This document shows, in pieces, positions 44,312 through 55,736 of a stretch of 64,000 nucleotides of DNA. Made by a program: the position numbers and the translations under genes. This stretch comes from Periplaneta americana. Lineage: Eukaryota; Arthropoda; Insecta; Blattodea; Blattidae. The notes beneath the pieces are model-generated. The model saw only the letters and a list, made by a program, of their open reading frames with translations, ran no database searches and had not been told where the DNA came from. Each line of letters begins with the position of its first letter. Within the stretch, counting starts at the first letter, position 1. Location: the NCBI RefSeq assembly GCF_040183065.1, contig NC_091119.1, positions 100,745,774 to 100,809,773 of the forward strand, given 5' to 3'.

Positions 44312-45480
44312 AATGTATTAATTGTATATGCTCTATTTCCACTGTGTCGACTGCTAGCTGGTGTAATGTCAGCGCCAACTCTAAGGAAAAAGCAGAATCT
44401 CATGCTCAAGCTGGTTTGAAGGTCATTGAAATCAGTCATGCTACATCAAAGGTACCGACGCGAAGTGTCCAAACTTAAAGTTCCCTATACGGTAGTCTTG
44501 TACTAGTACTGGAACGAAGTATTTTAACCAACTCGTTGATGTGAACCAACGAATTAGAAAGTTTATAGAGAGTGAAAAATATCTATTTTACACTACACAA
44601 TTAAAATATAAAGAAACAGAGACAGAAAATAAAGCCAACGGTTAAATAATTGGGATTGTATTCTTTGGGTATTTAGTGTACAGAGCAGTGGAAAAGTCTG
44701 CAAAACTACTTAAATAGTTCAATTTATTATATTACTATTACTTTACAATACATTCAACAACACTATTTTTACAACGTCCATAAACATCACTTTTTAACAT
44801 ACACTGCTTATACACACACCTAGTATCACTTTATGTCCACTCATTAGCAAGTTTCTGGCTGCAAGATTTTTTACCCCTTGACCGCTGTACGCCTGCTTAT
44901 GTCATACATTTTTTTTATATGACTTGAGAAATTATCAAATAAATCATATTAATTACAGTATATTAACTCTTATTTTATATACAGAATACATATGTAATAT
45001 AAAATCGCAGTAAGCCATTTTTAAGATAAAGACTGATATTCTGAGAGACGTATACCGGTATTTTAGAAATTGAAAAATTCTTATTTCCACAAAGCATAAC
45101 ATACTACAATGACAACATGATTATACAGACAGAATTTCGCAGTAACACATTTTCGTACATGAACATCAATATAGGACACATATATAGATACACCCTGTAT
45201 TTTGAGAAACGTATATTTTAGAATTAATACAGTGTAATTTTCAGTCGGCTTTCGTACGTTTACATATTACGTTAGCAATATGACAAAAGTATCATTGAAT
45301 TGCTTTTTGATAGGCTATGTGTAAAATTTTCTTCTTTTATTTTTCCAGTCCTTTGTATAAAATATAGTTGAGAATGTGAAAAAAACGCAGTTTTTAAGTT
45401 AATGTCTGCAACTTTGAGCGACTGTCCTTGAGCTTTATTTTAATATGACCATTACAAATGCTAGTCGCACTGAAATTGAA
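44312..45480. other. No gene seen
   Basis: AT-rich, with no recognisable TE protein. The motif CTGTATTTTGAGAAACGTATA (near 45195) is echoed at 45030 (ATTCTGAGAGACGTATA), possibly old repeat material. Confidence 0.45.
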
Positions 45481-45485
45481 GTTGC

Positions 45486-46038
45486 TTAGCAACACTGAAT
45501 TTGTACTGAAGTATCGAATGTGGGCACTTTTTGAAAAGCTCTTAATGAGCACTATTCAAAAATAAAAATATATATTGGGTGTTCCATTTAAAATAGGAGA
45601 GTTGGAGTTACATCCGGTTAAACCGGAAGTAGAAAAATTCGGTAGTACCATTATTGAGTTCTTAGTATATGATTATCCTCACATACCAAGTTTCATATCA
45701 CTGAACCGTAAGCTTCAAAAGTTATTTAGGTAGTGCATTTATTATTTTAATATTCGATACTCTTTTATGTTTTCTTGACTTAGCAACACTGAATTTGTAC
45801 AGAAGTATCAAGTGTGGGTAATTTTTGAAAATCTCTTAATGAGTAATATTCAAAAATAAAATAATATATTGGGTGTTCCATTTGAAATAAGAGAGTTGGA
45901 GTTACTTCCGATTAAACCGGAACGGTAATACCATTATTGAGTTCTGAGTATATGGTTATCCTCGCATACCAAGTTTCATGTCACTGACCGTATGCTTCAG
46001 TAGTTATTTAGGTGGTGCGGGACTTTCATCTAACCCTG
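45486..46038. repeat. Right end of a mariner-like element with tandem units of about 294 bp
   Basis: TATTGGGTGTTCCATTT starts at 45573 and 45867. Each unit contains ACTTCCGGTTTAACCGGAAGT-type palindromes, a CACATACCAAGTTTCAT block and a CTTAGCAACACTGAATTTGT block. The right terminus GGTGGTGCGGGACTTTCATC...CCCTG ends at 46038 before TA and matches the element at 54329-55726. Its left terminus is not found. Confidence 0.75.
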
Positions 46039-46165
46039 TATATTAAGATACCTAAATTGTAGTTATTGTATAGGCCTATACAAAATATCATCCTGCCTCA
46101 AATGAGTCACCACTAATCAGGAATGCAATAATTACAAAGCTATAATTATGGCGAAAATGATAACG

Positions 46166-46167
<2 letters not shown>

Positions 46168-46215
<48 letters not shown>
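46168..46215. repeat. (AAT)n microsatellite
   Basis: About 16 trinucleotides. Confidence 0.95.
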
Positions 46216-46219
<4 letters not shown>

Positions 46220-46440
46220 TTTTCTCCATTCACTATATTTTGTAACCGCGTTGCTTCATTGTTGGCCTGCATGCAAATGATGTAGCAAGTACTGTCTTAG
46301 AAAAAACGTTCTGTCGTATAGTCCCAGAAAGGAGGCAATGCGCTATTGTATGTCGTCCCTTAGTAGTTAGAACAAGTGCCAGGGAAAAGAATTCAGCGTA
46401 AATAAGTAGTGCGGTAAAGACTGTTAAAAAATAAATAAAA

Positions 46441-46763
46441 TCCGTGGTGCTACAGCCCGTGAAGAGCCTAGACCGACCAGCCGGCTCCTGGCCTCACGCC
46501 CACATGCCGAAGCAGAGGTGGACGATCATCCAACCAGAATGGCGGTATCGTGTGGTTAGCACGATGATCCCCCCAGGCGTTATAGCTGGCATTCGCAACC
46601 GGATTTCGTTACCTATCATAGCTCCCCAAGTGCATCACGATGCTGGGTGGGCACCGGTCCCATACACTGGCCGACATTTCATGAGAAAATTTCTTCCCCC
46701 ATGAGGATTCGAACCAGCGCGCATTCCTAGGCAGATGCCTTATACCACAACGCCACGGCGCGG
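46441..46763 (-). mobile_element. tRNA-derived SINE with long conserved body
   Basis: Read on the minus strand it begins GCGCCGTGGCGTTGTGGTAT, an A-box-like start, with the B box GGTTCGAATCCTC near 46715. The body is GC-rich (GGACCGGTGCCCACCCAGCA, CGCCTGGGGGGATCATCGTG, GGATGATCGTCCACCTCTGC) and ends ACCACGGATTTTATTTATT. The plus-strand ORF 46444-46704 is antisense to this and is not a gene. No clear target duplication is seen. Confidence 0.82.
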
Positions 46764-46794
46764 GACTAACAAATAAATACTTACTTACTGGCTT

Positions 46795-47172
46795 TTAAGG
46801 AACCCGGAGGTTCATTGCCGCCCTCATATAAGCCTGCCATTGGTCCCTATCCAGAGCAAGATTAATCCATTCTCTATCATCATATCCCACCTCCCTCAAA
46901 TCCATTTTAATATTATCCTCCCAACTACGTCTCGGCCTCCCTAAAGGTCTTTTTCCCTCTGGCCTCCCAACTAACACTCTATATGCATTTCTGGATGCGC
47001 CCTTACATGCTACATGCCCTGCCCATCTCAAACGTCTGGATTTAATGTTCCTAATTATGTCAGGTGTGTTGTGTAACTTTCTCCATTCTCCTGTAACTTC
47101 ATCCCTCTTAGCCCCAAATATTTTCCTAAGCACCTTATTTTCAAATACCCTTATCCTATGTTCCTCTCTCAA
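46795..47172 (-). pseudogene. RTE C-terminal fragment
   Basis: Starts [21 protein letters not shown] deletion of about 12 codons removes the usual ELHALYSSP part ([20 protein letters not shown]). It ends [20 protein letters not shown]...NLRVP directly before the (GTAA) tail. Confidence 0.8.
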
Positions 47173-47586
47173 AGTGAGAGTCCAAGTTTCACGACCATAA
47201 AGAACAACCGGTAATATAACTGTTTTATAAATTCTAACTTACAGACTTTTTGACAGCAGACTGGATGATAAAAGCTTCTCAACTGAATAATAACAGGCAT
47301 TTCCCATATTTATTCTGTGTTTAATTTCCTCTCGAGTATCATTTATATTTGTTACTGTTGCTCCAAGATATTTGAACTACTCCACCTCTTCAAAAGATAA
47401 ATTTCCAATTTTTATATTTCCATTTCGTACAATATTCTCGTCACGAGACATAATCATATACTTTGTCTTTTCGGGATTTACTTCCAAACCTATCTCTTTA
47501 CTTGCTTCAAGTAAAATTCCCATGTTTTCCCTAATCGTTTGTGGATTTTCTCCTAACATATTGACGTCATCCGCATAAACAAGCAG

Positions 47587-47916
47587 CTAATGTAACCCGT
47601 TCAATTCCAAACCCTCTCTGTTATCCTGAACTTTCCTAATGGCATACTCTAGAGCAAAGTTAAAAAGTAAAGGTGATAGTGCATCTCCTTGCTTTACCCC
47701 ACAGTGAATTGGAAACGCATCTGATAGAAACTGACCTATACGGACTCTGCTATAAGTTTCACTGAGACACATTTTAATTAATCGAACTATTTTGTTGGGA
47801 ATACCAAATTCAATAAGAATGTCATATAAAACTTTTCTCTTAACCGAGTCATATGCCTTTTTGAAATCTATGAATAACTGATGCACTGTACCCTTATACT
47901 CCCATTTTTTCTCCAT
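47587..47916 (-). pseudogene. RTE RT palm fragment
   Basis: 109 residues: [20 protein letters not shown] with the catalytic Asp of motif [41 protein letters not shown] and [20 protein letters not shown]. An in-frame stop occurs just before the YADD box. This is the only copy here in which motif A and the [10 protein letters not shown] box are together in frame. Confidence 0.85.
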
Positions 47917-48021
47917 TATCTGTCGAATACAAAATATCTGGTCAATAGTTGATCTATTACGCCTAAAACCACACTGATGATCCCCAATAATTGACTAACA
48001 AATAAATAAGTATATAATTTT

Positions 48022-48375
48022 TTTTTCTCTCTATGAGGGCTGGAGGGGAACATCCCTGTGCACCGCGACCTATTATGCACCCTGGGATAAGTTGCAAGCC
48101 CACCGACTACACCTACGCCGAACCGACCTAACCGCTAACACTCTAACGACCAGTCCTGCCATCCTTCCAAATCCATGTACCATTCCACCCCAACAGCCCC
48201 CGTCTCCCCAACGGTCTGAGGTGTAGGCCCTCTCTTCCGTCGGCTAGCCACCAGCTACCACGCAAGTAAATTAATTTAACAAAAATAAAAAAGGAATGCA
48301 TGACAGCGAGGTCGAACACACGACCGACTGATTCCGAAACAGGCACTCTGTCCGCTAGAATAAAGCCATCCGTGA
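48022..48375 (-). mobile_element. Probable tRNA-related SINE, second family
   Basis: On the minus strand it starts GGATGGCTTTATTCTAGCGG with an A-box-like region, has GTGTGTTCGACCTCGCTG as a B-box-like motif near 48310, a GC-rich body (GGTGTAGTCGGTGGGCTTGC, GGTGCACAGGGATGTTCCCC), and ends in AGAGAGAAAAAAAAATTATA. The A tail at the 3' side supports retroposition. It is less certain than the SINE at 46441. Confidence 0.5.
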
Positions 48376-48602
48376 AAACATTCCATATAAACAAATGCAA
48401 TAGTCCGGGATATAACTAGGCCTATATCTCGAAATTGGACATTAACTTGATTTAGGCCTACTTGAAAACAATTAGACATGGTTCGCATTAGTTGTGGAAA
48501 TATGTTTTGCCCTGTCACTTATAAATAAATTAATTGGGTGTGAAAATCGTTATTCCTTAACTATGTGTAACTTAATCTTAATTACCATTTAATATTTTAT
48601 TT

Positions 48603-49255
48603 TATGCTCGACCATGCCGAAATGTAGTAATTATACACCTGGTAGTAGCCATTTAATGCACCTCATTAAAATACACCTATTCATTATAATTCAGTTGTTC
48701 AGCCAATGAGGAATCATCATTGTACCATTATAAAACCGCAAGTATCGATTATTCTCGGATATGCAATCGAAAGACAATTAGCGAAACGTCACGGAGGCTA
48801 GAAATCCCATACTGTCGCAGAAGGTCATGTTCTGTTACTATAATAATTAGCGTTAATTGTAAATAATATTCAAATAAATTCAATTTGTCATCTCGTTTTT
48901 CAATTCTAAATCAATTTCCAGGTTAGGCCTATATCAATATTAATGTCCATGTTATTCTCTAGATTATATCAAGGTCAAAGACATTCGTTCCTCGGAAAAA
49001 TCAATACTTTCGCGTCTGCGCACATCTCACAATTTAGAAGGTCAGTTCCGCTCTTCACTTAGATAACCATAACATGAATACTTATTAATAATTTCAAGTT
49101 AGAAATATAGTCGAGCATAAAAAGTCGTATGAAACTTGCCTATAATGGTAATTAAGACGCTCGTATGAAAATTATGAAACGAGCGCAAGCGATCGTTTCA
49201 TAAACAAACATACTCGCGTCTTAATTACTACCATTACAAGCTCATTGCATAATGT
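48603..49255. repeat. Dispersed palindromic repeat family, copy 2
   Basis: Same sequence as 39846-41020 without the mariner insert, but with an extra piece near 48690-48740 (AGCCAATGAGGAATCATCAT). ATGCTCGACCAT at the left and ATAGTCGAGCAT near 49112 are inverted. The right part is an inverted repeat of TAATTAAGACGC/GCGTCTTAATTA around ATGAAACGAGCGCAAGCGAT. Confidence 0.8.
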
Positions 49256-49384
49256 ACTAATGTTTAATAGTCACACCGGACGCTATACTATACAGCGCTA
49301 TGCTTTTGTGCGTTATTATAGCTAGCGATAAGATATGAACATGGGCACACTAGATGCTATAATAATGGTTCATCATAGACATTT

Positions 49385-49659
49385 TCTACAAAATGGTCAG
49401 GGGGATGGATCCAGAGGGATTGTTATTGTTTGCTCTGGCTTTAAAACAGAAGCTCGAAAATATGATTCATGAAATTTATAATCGTTTTCTTTCCCAAGGA
49501 AATTTAGTTTTTCAGCAGGATAACCACTCCGCGTACACCGCCATAAACATTCAAAGATGATTCACGGGAAGGCCTGAAAAAGAGATTGACAAATATCGAA
49601 ACAACCCACTCAAAATCAATCCAGATCAGTTGGGGATCAAGCTCTGGCTACTTGGGAAG
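49385..49659 (+). pseudogene. Tc1-like transposase, left part
   Basis: The frame reads KQKLENMIHEIYNRFLSQGN, LVFQQDNHSAYTAINIQR (second catalytic Asp region, FQQDN...HTA-like), a stop, then a shift to DQALATWE at the insertion point. It is interrupted at 49659 by the MULE element and resumes at 56306. Confidence 0.7.
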
Positions 49660-49799
49660 CATTTGCACCCATTTTTTCGAAATCAAATTTCCGACTGACC
49701 ATTTTTCCGAAACCCTCTTTTCCGAATGATCATTTTTTTCGAATGACCATTATTCCGAATGGACATTTCTCCAAATTATTTGTGTTCATTAATATCTTG

Positions 49800-50515
49800 A
49801 AATGAACAAGTCTTGAAATTACCAAGTCGCAATGGATGTACAAATTATTACTTCAGGTAAACAGGCTATGAAATTACACTGGTTAATAGTGATTTTTTTA
49901 AATGTAAAATTTCTGCTGTTTCTTATATAATTTCATCTGCTGATTGCAGAAATGAAGTCAGAATTTTTCTCCCACCCACCATTTTTCTGTAATTTTAGAA
50001 AAATTGTTTATATTTTTATTGCTATTACAGTCCTTAACATGCTAATGAAAAAGAAAATATTTGAAATACTTCATTTTATTGCTTTAACAATTCACTCATA
50101 ACTTTAGATCATTGTTGCCTGTGAAGTCAGAATTCATAAAAATAATTTTATTCCTCATAAGACTATGTGAGTTAGTATTAATTCTGAGTTGAGTTGGAAC
50201 TTACATTCATGAAACAAATTTCATAGCCTGTCTTTAGTTTGTCCCAATTTTGAGTGTGGATAAAAGTATCTTATAAAGTGAAATACCTCGAAATAGTGTA
50301 TAAATGACAAACAGTTTTTGTTAAGTTTGTGATTAGTTAACTTTGAATTTTACTACACTAGTTAAAAGAGCTTACGAGTATTTTTTGATTGCAAAATAGA
50401 TAACATGAACAGGTTCCCTGAAATCTGTTGCGCTCCATGTGATTCTATTAACTGGTTGGCTAAAAATATCCCGTCATATGCCTTTTCCAGTTCCAATGAT
50501 ATGCCGAGAACCTAG
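49800..50515. other. MULE interior, no coding domain recognised
   Basis: AT-rich sequence without a recognisable ORF. Confidence 0.45.
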
Positions 50516-50519
50516 GATC

Positions 50520-50841
50520 ATTCAACAGACTGTTACTTTCTAGAAACCAGAGATCAGAAGATTACAGAGAACTTGTCAGCGAGATGATTCAGAACTGTAA
50601 TGTGATAGGATGTCATATCTCTCAAAATATCTTTTTGAATGCTCATCTATTTTTTTCTTTTCTCAAAACCTTCGGCAGTGAGCGACGAACATGTGGAGCG
50701 TTTTCATTGGATTTTTCTGAAATGGACAAGCGCTCCCAGAAAAAATGGAGCCCAAATATTCTGTCAGACTACTGCTGGACACTCAAAAGAGATGTTTCTC
50801 AAGCGAAGTATAGTCTAACACATATTTCACACATATTTTAG
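50520..50841 (+). pseudogene. Third copy of the 17192-18878 gene family, C-terminal fragment
   Basis: The frame gives LLLSRNQRSEDYRELVSEMI, QNCNVIGCHISQNIFLNAHL, FSEMDKRSQKKWSPNILSDY and CWTLKRDVSQ. It aligns with YEDLVRDMVKCFRVIGCNMS...FEKRFSGRWNGSMLAEYCSSIIRD of the 18.6-18.9 kb gene. The EQGESFHQ segment is garbled. No TIRs recognised. Confidence 0.65.
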
Positions 50842-51180
50842 ATAAATAAATATGATTTTAGGTAAAATATTACAAGATTTCAATACTAGAAAGGTTTAAA
50901 TTATATTTGAAGAGTACACTGCAAGAATGATGGATGTCACTTTCTTGTCGAAAATGAACCAAGACTGTCAATGCATAGCTTAAGACATATAGAATGTACA
51001 TAGAGAGTTATATCACAGTCTAATACATACAGTCCCGCACTTCAACACATTTTTTTTTGCCAACATTCGCGACACTAGCGCCCAAGCGGCAGGCAAGGCA
51101 CTGCTCATAGGGTTGATACAGTCTCGTTCAGCCAGCACGTGATTTAAAGGGATGCGAGATGTTATAATAACGTTTTAATC

Positions 51181-51300
51181 ATGCGTCGGAATAAAGGCAA
51201 TGTGTGCAATGACGAAAATTGCAGTAACAAGTAGTTTAAATCTCCGAATTTATCCTTCTTCAGATTCCCTAAAGACCAAGAGAAAATTATAACTCAGTCA
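51181..51300 (+). pseudogene. THAP domain fragment
   Basis: The frame MRRNKGNVCNDENCSNK, an in-frame TAG, then FKSPNLSFFRFPKDQEKI. C..ENCSN followed by SFFRFPKD is the first half of a THAP (C2CH) finger, the DNA-binding domain of P-element transposases. The second zinc pair (C..H) is missing. Confidence 0.75.
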
Positions 51301-51846
51301 TAACTAATCATCCACGTTGTAGGTAGCCTACGTATTGTGTTCTATAAAACATTTATTAGTTATAAGTTACCTATTTGTATGTCAGGAAGGAGAGTTTAAA
51401 TAAAAACAAAGTAAATACCTGTTACAGTATATTATTTTTTTGCAGAGATTATATGTGTAAATGTGTAACCATTCCGATTTTGAATAATGTATCTACAGTT
51501 TTTAATGCAAGTAATTCCATAATTTTTGTATTCGTGTTTTTTTCTTTATATTTTTCAAAAGTTGAATGTTATATTGCATTCAAGTAGGGATCATGGTGTT
51601 AATTTTTCAAGAATTCATGGAATATTGTAATCCTTTTGAAAAATATTCACTTCTTGAATAAATCCAGACTGTGTCGATAAATTTCTGATGTGTTGGTGTA
51701 GATTCATGTGGCAGACGTATTAAGTTCTCAAGAAATAAAAGAGCCTTTTTAAATTTGTATAAAAAGCACTCTTTTCTGTAATAATTTGCATGACTGTTAT
51801 TGGTGTTGATTTTACATTCCCAGTGATTATTTCAGCCGTTCAAAGC

Positions 51847-52054
51847 AGAAGTGATGTAAGTCAAAATTAGGTAATGAGGTTTAAAGTAAAAATTCTGTAA
51901 AATACAGCGCAAAGTAGCAATTAATATATCCTTCGCGCTATTCACCTGACTAATAATAGTTTAAATAAATTCAATATTAACTGCTACTTTGCGCTGTATT
52001 TTACAGAATGTTTACTTTAACCCTCATTACCCATTTTTGACTTACACCACTTCT
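51847..52054. repeat. Palindromic MITE-like inverted repeat, arms about 80 bp
   Basis: AGAAGTGATGTAAGTCAAAA at 51847 pairs with the complement of the right arm (AGAAGTGGTGTAAGTCAAAA, ending at 52054). The arms also share TTCTGTAAAATACAGCGCAA and AAGTAGCA. The loop is about 50 bp. It lies inside the P-like element. Confidence 0.85.
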
Positions 52055-53263
52055 TCTCTGAAAATAAAATTAGGCCTACATTTTCTGAGTTAATTGAAGT
52101 TACAATTTTTTCAACAAAATTATGTGTTCATTTATTTGTTCTCACCTACGTCATATTAACAGTAAGTGCATGTAAATTACGTATTATATAGGTAGGATAA
52201 GTTAAAATTAAGCTTATGTGTGAAAACTGGAAATGTAATGTAAAATGCGGTAAACTTGCCATAAAATTTTAAACCATAATATCAGTACCGGAAATACCGG
52301 TTCTTAAGAAATGAAAAATAATTAACTTCATAAATCAATGTCATATTAAGGTTCAAATCCCCCCTTTTTTATTTTCAAGTTTACCTCAGCGGTCGAGTTT
52401 ACCTCAATTTGTGGTATGGAAAATAGTTAATTTCTCAGGAAATAGAGAGAGGAGTTCACCACGCGATGTACCCTAGGAGATATGCCCTACAATTTTGAAG
52501 CTACTAATTTTGACTCTTTTCACAGGAAATATAGAGTTCCAATGATTCATAAATATATTTAGGAATGAATTGAATTAACCGTCCACGTACGAACAATTAT
52601 ATTATTTCAAACCATGATACGTGATCAGGGCCATGATTCAGTTGTAAGGAGCAGAAAGAATTACGTTTATTCCCAGCTTCTGAAACTTGTAGATTAACTG
52701 CGTGTGAAATTCTTCTAGGATTATAAAGTAAAATTAATAAGAACCATATACGCTTACTGTATAGCATAAAAATATAAAATAAATTACGCAAAACCCGTTT
52801 TCGTATGTCGGGTGCACACTTTTAAATTGCCTGCCGCTTGAGGGCTACTGTCGCGTCAGCTGTCAAATGTTGGCATATTTTATACTTATGAGTTGCGTGA
52901 CTGTATGTATTAGACTGTGGTTATATGGCATTAACACTGATAGTCATTGTCCAGTAATGATCGGAAAATCACAGTTAAGCTTTGAGCGCTAATCATTTCA
53001 AACTTTCAATTGCTTCTCCTGAAAAATGTATTCCAAATGACATCCATCATTCTTGCAGTGGACTCTTCATTTCATATAATTATTCAAAAGCCCTGAAAAC
53101 AGATTTGAAATCAGCACTAAAAATGCTATAATAATCACCCATACTTTATCTTTTAACAAAACAAATATGTTTAATTTTAATGACCAGCGTTAGTAATGGT
53201 TATAAATTAATACTAATGGCTTGTAACAGGAACTGCTGTTTGCTAAAAATTGAACATCACAAT

Positions 53264-54195
53264 AAAATTCCTATACACAAAGTCCCACATTATTCATAAT
53301 ATTCATGTCCTTCATAAAACCAAACACAGCTGTGTTAATAACTCAAATGAAGATGAATTAGTACATTACGTGAAGTACTGCTCTCTGCACAACACTACGA
53401 AATGAACTGCAAGATGTCCTACGGTATACGTTTTTGCTGCGATGGATGTACATATTTTTTAAATTATTTCACATCGTAATATGTAATACTGTCTTCATGC
53501 AAAATTTCACTTCTTGAAACGTTGTTACAAACACCATTTTCTACATAGGCTATTCGTTTATGAGTTCTTAATGCAGTTAAATTTCTAAACGTCCTACCAC
53601 ATTTTCTTGGTCGACCAGCTACACTCATATTAATAAACTCATGAAGTAGAAATTAATTCACAACTTAACAACACTATTACTTTTTTAGTAACACTAGATA
53701 AAAACCATACGTACAATATTGAAGCACGAAAAAAATACTTGACAGTTGAAAGATGATCAAACAATTATTATCGATATCTCGAAAAGTATATTGTGACGTC
53801 AACATGTCAGAAGGCTTCGATAACTACATTTATGAACGTTTTAAGGAAACACGATGTTTTATTGTTTGAAATATCATTACCGGTATTTGAAACGTAGCCT
53901 TTCCTATATACAAAGCCCCACATTACTGACACCATTCATGAACTTCAAAAAACCTAAAAAAGCTGCATGGTTCACTGAACTTGTAAATAATTAATTTGGT
54001 TAAGTACTCTTTGTCCCTTGTGACACCTCACTAATAGTGAGAAGATTTCTAAATTAAAACTCAAATGAAGATAAAGTACTTTACATGAATCATGGCCCTC
54101 TGCACAACACTACAAAACGAACTGTTAGATGTCCTACTTAAGGTATACGATTTACTGCGACGGTCGTACATTTTTTTTTTTAATTTCAAAGCTTT
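53264..54195. repeat. Two diverged direct repeats, roughly 640-720 bp apart
   Basis: 53264-53530 and 53904-54195 share CTATA(C/T)ACAAAG(T/C)CCCACAT, AACTCAAATGAAGAT, CTCTGCACAACACTAC and AGATGTCCTAC...GGTATACG. In between, on the minus strand, a frame starting MSVAGRPRKCGRTFRNLTAL (53631) is open for about 55 codons; I do not recognise it. Confidence 0.65.
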
Positions 54196-54508
54196 TTATG
54201 AACTTCGCTACAAACCATTTAGATTTTCCCGCAATATTAATATTATTAGCTTTCGATTGAAACATCACACAATTTCATAGGATATATAGTTTTCATAAAA
54301 TGTTCCGCCACAGTTCAAATTAAATATACAGCGTTAGTTAAAAGTCCCGCACCACCTAAGTAACTTTTGAAGCATACGGTTCAGTGACATGAAACTTGGT
54401 ATGTGAGGATAACCATATACTAAGAACTCAATAATGATATTACCGAGTTTTTTCTACTACCGGTTTAACCGGAAGTAACTCCAACTCTCTTATTTTAAAT
54501 GGAACACT

Positions 54509-54561
<53 letters not shown>

Positions 54562-55493
54562 TTGAATAGTGCTCATTAAGAGCTTTTCAAAAAGTACCCC
54601 CACTCGATACTTCTACACAAATTCAGTGCTGCTAAGTCAAGAAAACAGAAAAGTGTATCGAATATTAAAATAATAAACGCACCACCTAAATAACTTTTGA
54701 AGCATAAGGTTCCGTGATATGAAACTTGGTATGTGAGGATAACCATATACTAAGAACTCAATAATGGTATTACCGAGTTTTTTCTACTTCCGGTTTAACC
54801 GGAAGTAACTCCAACTCTCTTATTTTAAATTGAACACCCAATATATATTTTTATTTTTGAATAGTGCTCATTAAGAGCTTTTCATTAAAGCTCACTCGAT
54901 ACTTCTACACAAATTCAGTGCTGCTAAGTCAAGAAAACAGAAAAGTTTATCGAATATTTAAATAATAAAATACTCCTTCCTTAACAAAAACAAAACAAAG
55001 CTAGCTCACCTTCTAAATTATGTGTTCAAATTGATACCCTCAGCTGCTTTACAATGTGTCACTCTATCATAGAAACCATTTAAGGAATGATTGAACCAGG
55101 CTTTAGGAATATCTTGCACCACTTCCATTTTTATTTAGCAACACTGAATTTGTACAAAAGTATCAAGTGGGGTACTTTTTGAAAAGCTCTTAATGAGCTT
55201 TATTAAAAAAAAACATATTGGGTGTTCCATTTAAAATAATAGAGTTGGAGTTACTTCCGATTAAACCGGAAGTAGAAAAAACTCGGTGATACCATTATTG
55301 AGTTCTTAGCATATGGTTATCCTCACATACCAAGTTTCATATAACTGAACCCTATGCTTCAAAAGTTATATAGGTGGTGCGTTTATTATTTTAATATTCG
55401 ATATACTTTTCTGTTTTCTTGACTTAGCAACACTGAATCTGTACAGCAGTATCGAGTGTGGGTACTTTTTGAAAATCTCTTATTGAGCGCTAT

Positions 55494-55496
<3 letters not shown>

Positions 55497-55562
<66 letters not shown>
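55497..55562. repeat. (TA)n microsatellite
   Basis: About 32 dinucleotides; a similar run is at 54511-54559 in the same element. Confidence 0.95.
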
Positions 55563-55563
<1 letters not shown>

Positions 55564-55573
55564 AGTGGTGCGG

Positions 55574-55699
55574 CTGCTAGGTAACTTTCGGTGTTGGACC
55601 CCGGACTCATTTCATCGGCATTATCACCTTCATCTCATTCAGACGCTAAATAACCTCAGATGTTGATAAAGCGTCGTAAAATAACCTACTGAAAAAAAG
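55574..55699 (+). mobile_element. 5'-truncated copy of the 27136-27383 SINE
   Basis: AGGTAACTTTCGGTGTTGGA to AAGCGTCGTAAAATAACCTA matches the 3' half of the SINE at 27 kb. GTGGTGCGG at 55565-55573 and 55700-55708 is a perfect 9-bp duplication. The tRNA-like part is missing. Confidence 0.9.
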
Positions 55700-55736
55700 G
55701 TGGTGCGGGACTTTTAACTAATCCTGTATAGATAAT

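Larger units (their letters stand above)
46780..47992 (-). mobile_element. RTE copy including RT motif A and QGD region
   Basis: GACTAACAAATAAATA at 46764-46779 and 47993-48008 is a perfect 16-bp duplication. On the minus strand it starts in the [18 protein letters not shown] region and then gives [70 protein letters not shown] and NLRVP. ORFs 47587-47916, 47377-47559 and 46795-47172 are separated by shifts and a stop (LH followed by TAG near 47588). Confidence 0.95.
51014..52919 (+). mobile_element. P-element-like (THAP) transposon, non-autonomous, about 1.9 kb
   Basis: The ends CACAGTCTAATACATACAGT (51014 and complement at 52919) are identical over 20 bp. Similarity extends imperfectly for about 90 bp (TGCCAACATT, AAGCGGCAGGCAA). 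GTTATAT lies at 51007-51013 and 52920-52926, a 7-bp duplication (P elements make 7-8 bp). Just inside the left end a THAP zinc-finger start is readable. The catalytic body is not recognised. Confidence 0.82.
54329..55726. mobile_element. Mariner-like element made of inverted units of about 300 bp
   Basis: The TIRs CAGCGTTAGTTAAAAGTCCC and CAGGATTAGTTAAAAGTCCC (complement) continue GCACCACCT, with TA on both sides (54327-54328, 55727-55728). The interior is not a transposase gene. It holds two units in one orientation (54340-54960) and one or more in the other (55130-55490), each with the TTCCGGTTTAACCGGAA palindrome, plus (TA)n runs and a SINE. Confidence 0.85.

Noticed and set aside
46444-46704. 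86-aa plus-strand ORF rich in Pro/Trp
   Set aside because: It is antisense to a tRNA-derived SINE; the GC-rich SINE body leaves frames open by chance.
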